NCBI RefSeq assembly: GCF_001981305.1
Contig: NZ_MSCW01000001.1
Span: 62,001-126,000, forward strand
Direction: 5' to 3'
Length of the DNA stretch: 64,000 bases
From: Marinobacter lutaoensis
GTDB taxonomy: Bacteria > Pseudomonadota > Gammaproteobacteria > Pseudomonadales > Oleiphilaceae
A program made the position numbers and the translations under genes. How positions within the stretch are numbered: the stretch's first letter is position 1; each line of letters opens with the position of its first letter. The notes under the pieces are model-generated. The model worked only from the letters and a program-made list of their open reading frames with translations. It did no database searches and was not told the DNA's origin. This document shows, in pieces, positions 60,540-64,000 of this stretch.

Positions 60540-61673
60540 ATGACCGCAGCGATGTCCACTGTAACCCGCGAGCACCTTACCCCCTGGCAGCGTTATCAAA
60601 AGGACCTTGAACGCCCGGATTTCCACAAAGACCCGGCCCAGGAAGATGCCGTCCGGCGGCTGCAGGCCCTGTACGACAAGCTGGTGGCGGCTGAAAACGA
60701 GCGCAGCAGCGCCCTGGCCCGGCTGCGCCGGAAACTGCGCAAGGGGCGCGAGGAACCGATCAAGGGCCTGTACTTCTGGGGCGGCGTCGGCCGGGGCAAG
60801 ACCTACCTGATGGACACCTTTTACGAGTCCCTGCCGTTCCAGCGCAAGATGCGGGTGCATTTCCACCGGTTCATGCAACGGGTTCACAACGAACTGAAGG
60901 CGCTCAAGGGTGAGAAGAACCCGCTTGACCTGGTGTCCCGGAAGTTCGCGGACGAGGCCCGGGTCATCTGTTTCGATGAATTCTTCGTGTCCGACATCGG
61001 CGACGCCATGATCCTGGCAACCCTGATGGACGGCCTGTTCAGCCGGGGCGTGACCCTGGTGTGTACCTCCAACATCGTACCCGACGGCCTGTACAAGGAT
61101 GGCCTGCAGCGTCAGCGCTTTCTGCCCGCCATCGAGCTGGTGAAGCGGTACACGGACGTGGTGAACGTGGACGGCGGCGTCGACTACCGGCTGCGCACCC
61201 TGGAGCAGGCGGAGCTGTATCACTACCCCCTGGATGAGCAGGCCGACGTCAGTCTGCGCAAGAGTTTCGAGAGCCTGGCCGTGGAAGCGGCCAAGCACAG
61301 CCGGACGCTGGAAATCAACGGCCGGAAGATTCCGGCCCGGGCGCACGCGGACGACGTGGTCTGGTTCGACTTCAAGGACGTGTGCGATGGCCCGCGCAGC
61401 CAGAACGATTACATCGAAATGGCACGCCAGTTCCATGCCATCATCATCAGCAACGTCCCTGTACTTGGTGGCGACAAGGACGACCAAGCCCGGCGCTTCA
61501 TCAACATGATCGACGAGTTTTACGACCGCAACGTGAAGGTCATCATCTCCGCCGAGGCGCCGATCACGGAACTGTACTCCGGGGGGCGGCTGAGCTTCGA
61601 GTTCGAACGGACCGAATCCCGGCTGCTGGAGATGCAGTCCCGGGAGTATCTGGAAGCGCCCCACAAGCCGTGA
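60540..61673 (+). CDS. zapE: cell division protein ZapE (AFG1-like ATPase)
   Basis: A 377-residue AAA+-like ATPase that affects Z-ring dynamics. TPWQRYQKDLERPDFHKDP is the family start; the Walker A is FWGGVGRGKTYLMDTFYESL (about residues 79-98), followed by RVHFHRFMQRVHNEL. Walker B is RVICFDEFFVSDIGDAMIL. The start at 60540 gives E. coli-like length (375). In relatives rplM-rpsI follows; here the next genes are DUF1302-DUF1329. Confidence 0.95.
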   Translation: MTAAMSTVTREHLTPWQRYQKDLERPDFHKDPAQEDAVRRLQALYDKLVAAENERSSALARLRRKLRKGREEPIKGLYFWGGVGRGKTYLMDTFYESLPFQRKMRVHFHRFMQRVHNELKALKGEKNPLDLVSRKFADEARVICFDEFFVSDIGDAMILATLMDGLFSRGVTLVCTSNIVPDGLYKDGLQRQRFLPAIELVKRYTDVVNVDGGVDYRLRTLEQAELYHYPLDEQADVSLRKSFESLAVEAAKHSRTLEINGRKIPARAHADDVVWFDFKDVCDGPRSQNDYIEMARQFHAIIISNVPVLGGDKDDQARRFINMIDEFYDRNVKVIISAEAPITELYSGGRLSFEFERTESRLLEMQSREYLEAPHKP

Positions 61674-61894
61674 AATCTGGTTGCTACTCCAATTGTTGTC
61701 TATAGTGGATCACAGTGTGTGGAGCGGGCCCCGGTCGAGGGGGTGACTGAAAAATCATACTTTTGACTGATCAAAGCCCCCAACCCCGTTAGCTATAGTG
61801 CGATCATCACGAGCACTGTGCATGAAGCCTCCAATACATCGTGAACACCAATAATCAGAGCAGCGACTCAGAACAACAATGGAGTAGCCTTCCA
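61674..61894 (+). promoter_or_regulatory. leader region of the DUF1302 operon with a repeated CTATAGTG motif
   Basis: CTATAGTG followed by (G/CG)ATCA occurs twice, at 61700 and 61793, each followed by a CACTGTG or CACAGTGTG element. TTTGA-CTGA-TCAAA (61762-61775) is a small inverted repeat between them. TATAGT in each copy could be a -10, but neither copy has a good -35. This is consistent with tandem regulated promoters; the regulator is unknown. Confidence 0.35.
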
Positions 61895-63709
61895 ATGACA
61901 AGAAAAACTCAACAATGGCAGCGTTGGACCAAACTACCGCTCGCCGTGGCCATTGCTGCGGGGGCATCCGGGCAGGCCTCCGCCCTGTCATTCTACATGG
62001 GCGACGTTGAGGCCCAGTTCAACACCACGCTGTCCGCGGGCGTTGGTTGGCGGGTTTCTGATCGCGACAAGCGGTTGATTGCCCAGGGCAACCTGGGGCC
62101 GGACTATGCCTATACGGATACCGGCGCCTCCACCAACAACTACGACGACGGCAACCTCAACTTCGACAAGGGCGACACCTACTCCAAGATTGTCAAGGGC
62201 AACAGCGAGCTGTTCCTGAACTACGACGTGGACAGCGACACCCTGACCCGGGTGGGGGGCCTGTTGCGGGGGCGTTACTGGTATGACTTCGAACTGAAGG
62301 ATGAAGACCGCGAGCACGTGCCCCTGAACGACGAGGCGTCCGACAATGCCTCCGGCGGTGAGATCCTCGATGCCTACGTGTTTTCCGACTGGTACTTCGG
62401 CGACGTGCCGGTCAGCCTGCGTTATGGCAAGCAGGTCGTTAGCTGGGGCGAGAGCACGTTCATCCAGGGCGGCATCAACACCATCAACCCGGTGGACGTG
62501 CCGGCGTTTCGGGCGCCCGGTTCCGAGTTGAAGGATGCCCTGCTGCCGGTGGAAATGTTCTACGGCTCCGCCGGCATCACCGAAAACCTGACCGTCGAGA
62601 CCTTTGTCCAGACCGACTGGGAGCCGGTACGCCCCGATGACTGCGGCACCTTCTTCTCGACCAACGATTTCGCCGCCGATGGTTGTGGCCCGGTGCTGCT
62701 GGCCGGCCAGTTGCCGGACTCCGAGGCTTACGCCCAGGGCTTTATCGCGCCCCGTCTTGGCGACCGCGAGGCCGATTCCAAGGATCAGTTCGGGGTGGCG
62801 CTGCGCTGGTATGTGCCGGAACTGAACGACTCCGAACTGGGCTTCTACTACATCAAATACAACAGCCGGCTGCCGTATGTCAGCGGCCGGGTGAATGACC
62901 CTGATAATGGGGTCACCTTCCCGTCCTACTTCATCGAATACCCCGAGAACATCGACCTGTACGGCATCAGCATCAACACCACCACGCCGGGCGGGTGGTC
63001 GCTGGGGGCGGAGTACAGCTTCCGGGAGAACCTGCCGCTGCAGTGGAACGCCTTCGAGCTGATCTACGGCGGTCTGCAACTCCAGAACCCGGTAACCGGT
63101 GACAACGCCAGTTTGCTGCAGGACCAGCGTGAAGCCGAGGCCGGTGGCGCCGATCTCTCCGGCCAGGATGTCAGCGGTTGGGACCGCTTCAAGGTCTCCC
63201 AGGCGCAGTTCACCCTGATCAAGTTCTTCGACCAGGTGATGGGCGCCAGCCGCCTGTCATTCATCACTGAATTCGGCGCGACCTACGTGCACGACCTGCC
63301 GGACAAGGACGAGGCGCTGTATGGCCGCTCCGGGACGTTCGGTATCGGCACCCGGCCAGGCGGCGGTTGTGAGGAACTGAACCTCAACGACAGCTACTGT
63401 ACCCTGGACGGCTACACCACCGCATTCTCCTGGGGCTACCGGGCCCGCCTGGTGTGGGACTACCCGAATGCCATTGCCGGTGTGAACCTGTCTCCACAGC
63501 TGGCCTGGAGCCACGACGTGAAGGGCTACAGCCCGCAGCCTGGCGGTGCCTTCAACGAGGGTAGTAAGGCGATCGGTCTGTCCCTGCAGGCGGTCTACCA
63601 GAACAAGATCACCGGAAACATCGGCTACACGAACTTCTTCGGCGGCGAACCGTATAACGAGTTGACGGACCGCGACTTCGTGACTGCCAGCGTTTCCTAC
63701 TCATTCTGA
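61895..63709 (+). CDS. DUF1302 family outer-membrane protein
   Basis: A 604-residue protein with a signal peptide (KLPLAVAIAAGASGQASA, cleavage before LSF) and a predominantly beta, aromatic-rich body ending in FVTASVSYSF, a C-terminal Phe typical of outer-membrane barrels. LRYGKQVVSWGESTFIQGG and GGWSLGAEYSFRENLPLQW are DUF1302 blocks. Members are long-chain or hydrophobic substrate-associated porin-like proteins in Pseudomonas, Marinobacter and Alcanivorax; transport specificity is not established. The ATG at 61895, 10 nt after TGGAG, is preferred to the upstream GTG at 61841, which would put a polar leader before the signal peptide. Confidence 0.85.
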   Translation: MTRKTQQWQRWTKLPLAVAIAAGASGQASALSFYMGDVEAQFNTTLSAGVGWRVSDRDKRLIAQGNLGPDYAYTDTGASTNNYDDGNLNFDKGDTYSKIVKGNSELFLNYDVDSDTLTRVGGLLRGRYWYDFELKDEDREHVPLNDEASDNASGGEILDAYVFSDWYFGDVPVSLRYGKQVVSWGESTFIQGGINTINPVDVPAFRAPGSELKDALLPVEMFYGSAGITENLTVETFVQTDWEPVRPDDCGTFFSTNDFAADGCGPVLLAGQLPDSEAYAQGFIAPRLGDREADSKDQFGVALRWYVPELNDSELGFYYIKYNSRLPYVSGRVNDPDNGVTFPSYFIEYPENIDLYGISINTTTPGGWSLGAEYSFRENLPLQWNAFELIYGGLQLQNPVTGDNASLLQDQREAEAGGADLSGQDVSGWDRFKVSQAQFTLIKFFDQVMGASRLSFITEFGATYVHDLPDKDEALYGRSGTFGIGTRPGGGCEELNLNDSYCTLDGYTTAFSWGYRARLVWDYPNAIAGVNLSPQLAWSHDVKGYSPQPGGAFNEGSKAIGLSLQAVYQNKITGNIGYTNFFGGEPYNELTDRDFVTASVSYSF

Positions 63710-63741
63710 CCCGGACCGAATTCTCCAACGAGGTAAGCTAC

Positions 63742-64000
63742 ATGAAACTGAACAAGAAACTACTGGCCACGGGCGTACTGGCGGCAAGCATGCTGGCGGG
63801 TCAGGCCTGGGGTGCGGTTTCTGCGGCGGAGGCGGCCAAGCTGGGCGACTCCCTGACCCCCATGGGCGCCGAAAAGGCCGGCAACGGTGGCGACATCCCC
63901 GCCTGGACCGGTGGTCTGACCACGCCCCCGGCCGGTTACAAAGGGGACGGCATCTACGTGAACCCGTTTCCCAATGAAAAACCGAAATTCGTGATCGACC
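63742..64000 (+). CDS. DUF1329 family protein (5' part only)
   Basis: The first 86 codons of a DUF1329 protein; the rest lies beyond the window. A signal peptide (KLLATGVLAASMLAGQAWG) is followed by the family start AKLGDSLTPMGAEKAGN and GDIPAWTGGLTTPPAGYKGD. AACGAGGTAAG precedes the ATG. It lies 32 bp after DUF1302, the standard pairing. DUF1329 proteins resemble LolA-like periplasmic or outer-membrane proteins; the function is not proven. Confidence 0.88.
   Translation, partial: MKLNKKLLATGVLAASMLAGQAWGAVSAAEAAKLGDSLTPMGAEKAGNGGDIPAWTGGLTTPPAGYKGDGIYVNPFPNEKPKFVID

Noticed and set aside
61762..61775. Possible FNR/Anr box before DUF1302
   Set aside because: TTTGA-CTGA-TCAAA has the wrong arm sequence and spacing for TTGAT-N4-ATCAA.

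Overview
The window is high-GC chromosomal core DNA from a gammaproteobacterium. Gene content and order (bioB-F-C-D followed by paired acyl-CoA dehydrogenases, leuS-lptE-holA, miaB-phoH-ybeY-corC-lnt, rpoN-hpf-ptsN-rapZ-ptsO, kds-lpt-mla-murA-his) match the Pseudomonas/Marinobacter/Alcanivorax branch. A DUF1302-DUF1329 outer-membrane pair at the right edge and no nearby flagellar or host-associated loci suggest a marine, lipid-using relative such as Marinobacteraceae. That assignment is inference from gene content only. I see no tRNA or rRNA gene, CRISPR array, insertion sequence or prophage.

Layout. 1-2.7 kb: a partial SrkA-type kinase, an L-2-hydroxyglutarate oxidase-like flavoprotein and comF. 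2.6-6.8 kb: the biotin operon bioB-bioF-bioC-bioD, with no bioH, behind two BirA-like operators, then a small rod/hook-like orphan protein. 7.0-10.9 kb: two acyl-CoA dehydrogenase paralogues; the first has two tandem PsrA-like operators on its promoter. 11.0-12.1 kb: an endonuclease I relative that has lost its active-site Glu-His, and a small coiled-coil protein. 12.2-22.3 kb: a reverse-strand envelope, translation and RNA-maturation block (holA, lptE, leuS, lnt, corC-like, ybeY, phoH, miaB) interrupted by a forward DUF1451 gene. 22.5-27.5 kb: trmH, yejK, the ATP sulfurylase genes cysD-cysN and a PilZ gene. 27.8-32.5 kb: rimO and gatCAB. 32.6-41.8 kb: a forward cell-shape and RNA block (mreB-mreC-mreD-maf-rng-yhdP-nit). 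41.8-47.4 kb: reverse darP, mgtE, ptsO, rapZ, ptsN, hpf, rpoN. 47.8-51.2 kb: reverse lptB-lptA-lptC-kdsC-kdsD. 51.4-59.9 kb: forward mlaF-E-D-C-B, ibaG, murA, hisG-hisD-hisC, a Nif3-like gene. 59.9-64 kb: zapG and zapE back to back, then DUF1302 and the start of DUF1329.

How they work together. The bio and acyl-CoA dehydrogenase loci join biotin supply to fatty-acid turnover, each with a recognisable ligand-responsive operator. The kds/lpt and mla blocks build and police the two leaflets of the outer membrane, and murA, mreBCD and zapG/zapE handle wall and division. The rpoN block carries the nitrogen phosphotransferase relay.

No clear new multi-gene system is present. The most unusual things are local: an mreC with no ATG, GTG or TTG start before its membrane anchor, which fits an ATT start; a CysN carrying a decayed, truncated APS-kinase-like tail; an endonuclease I homologue without its catalytic pair; paired BirA-like and PsrA-like operators; and intrinsic terminators placed just before the start codons of ptsN and yejK.
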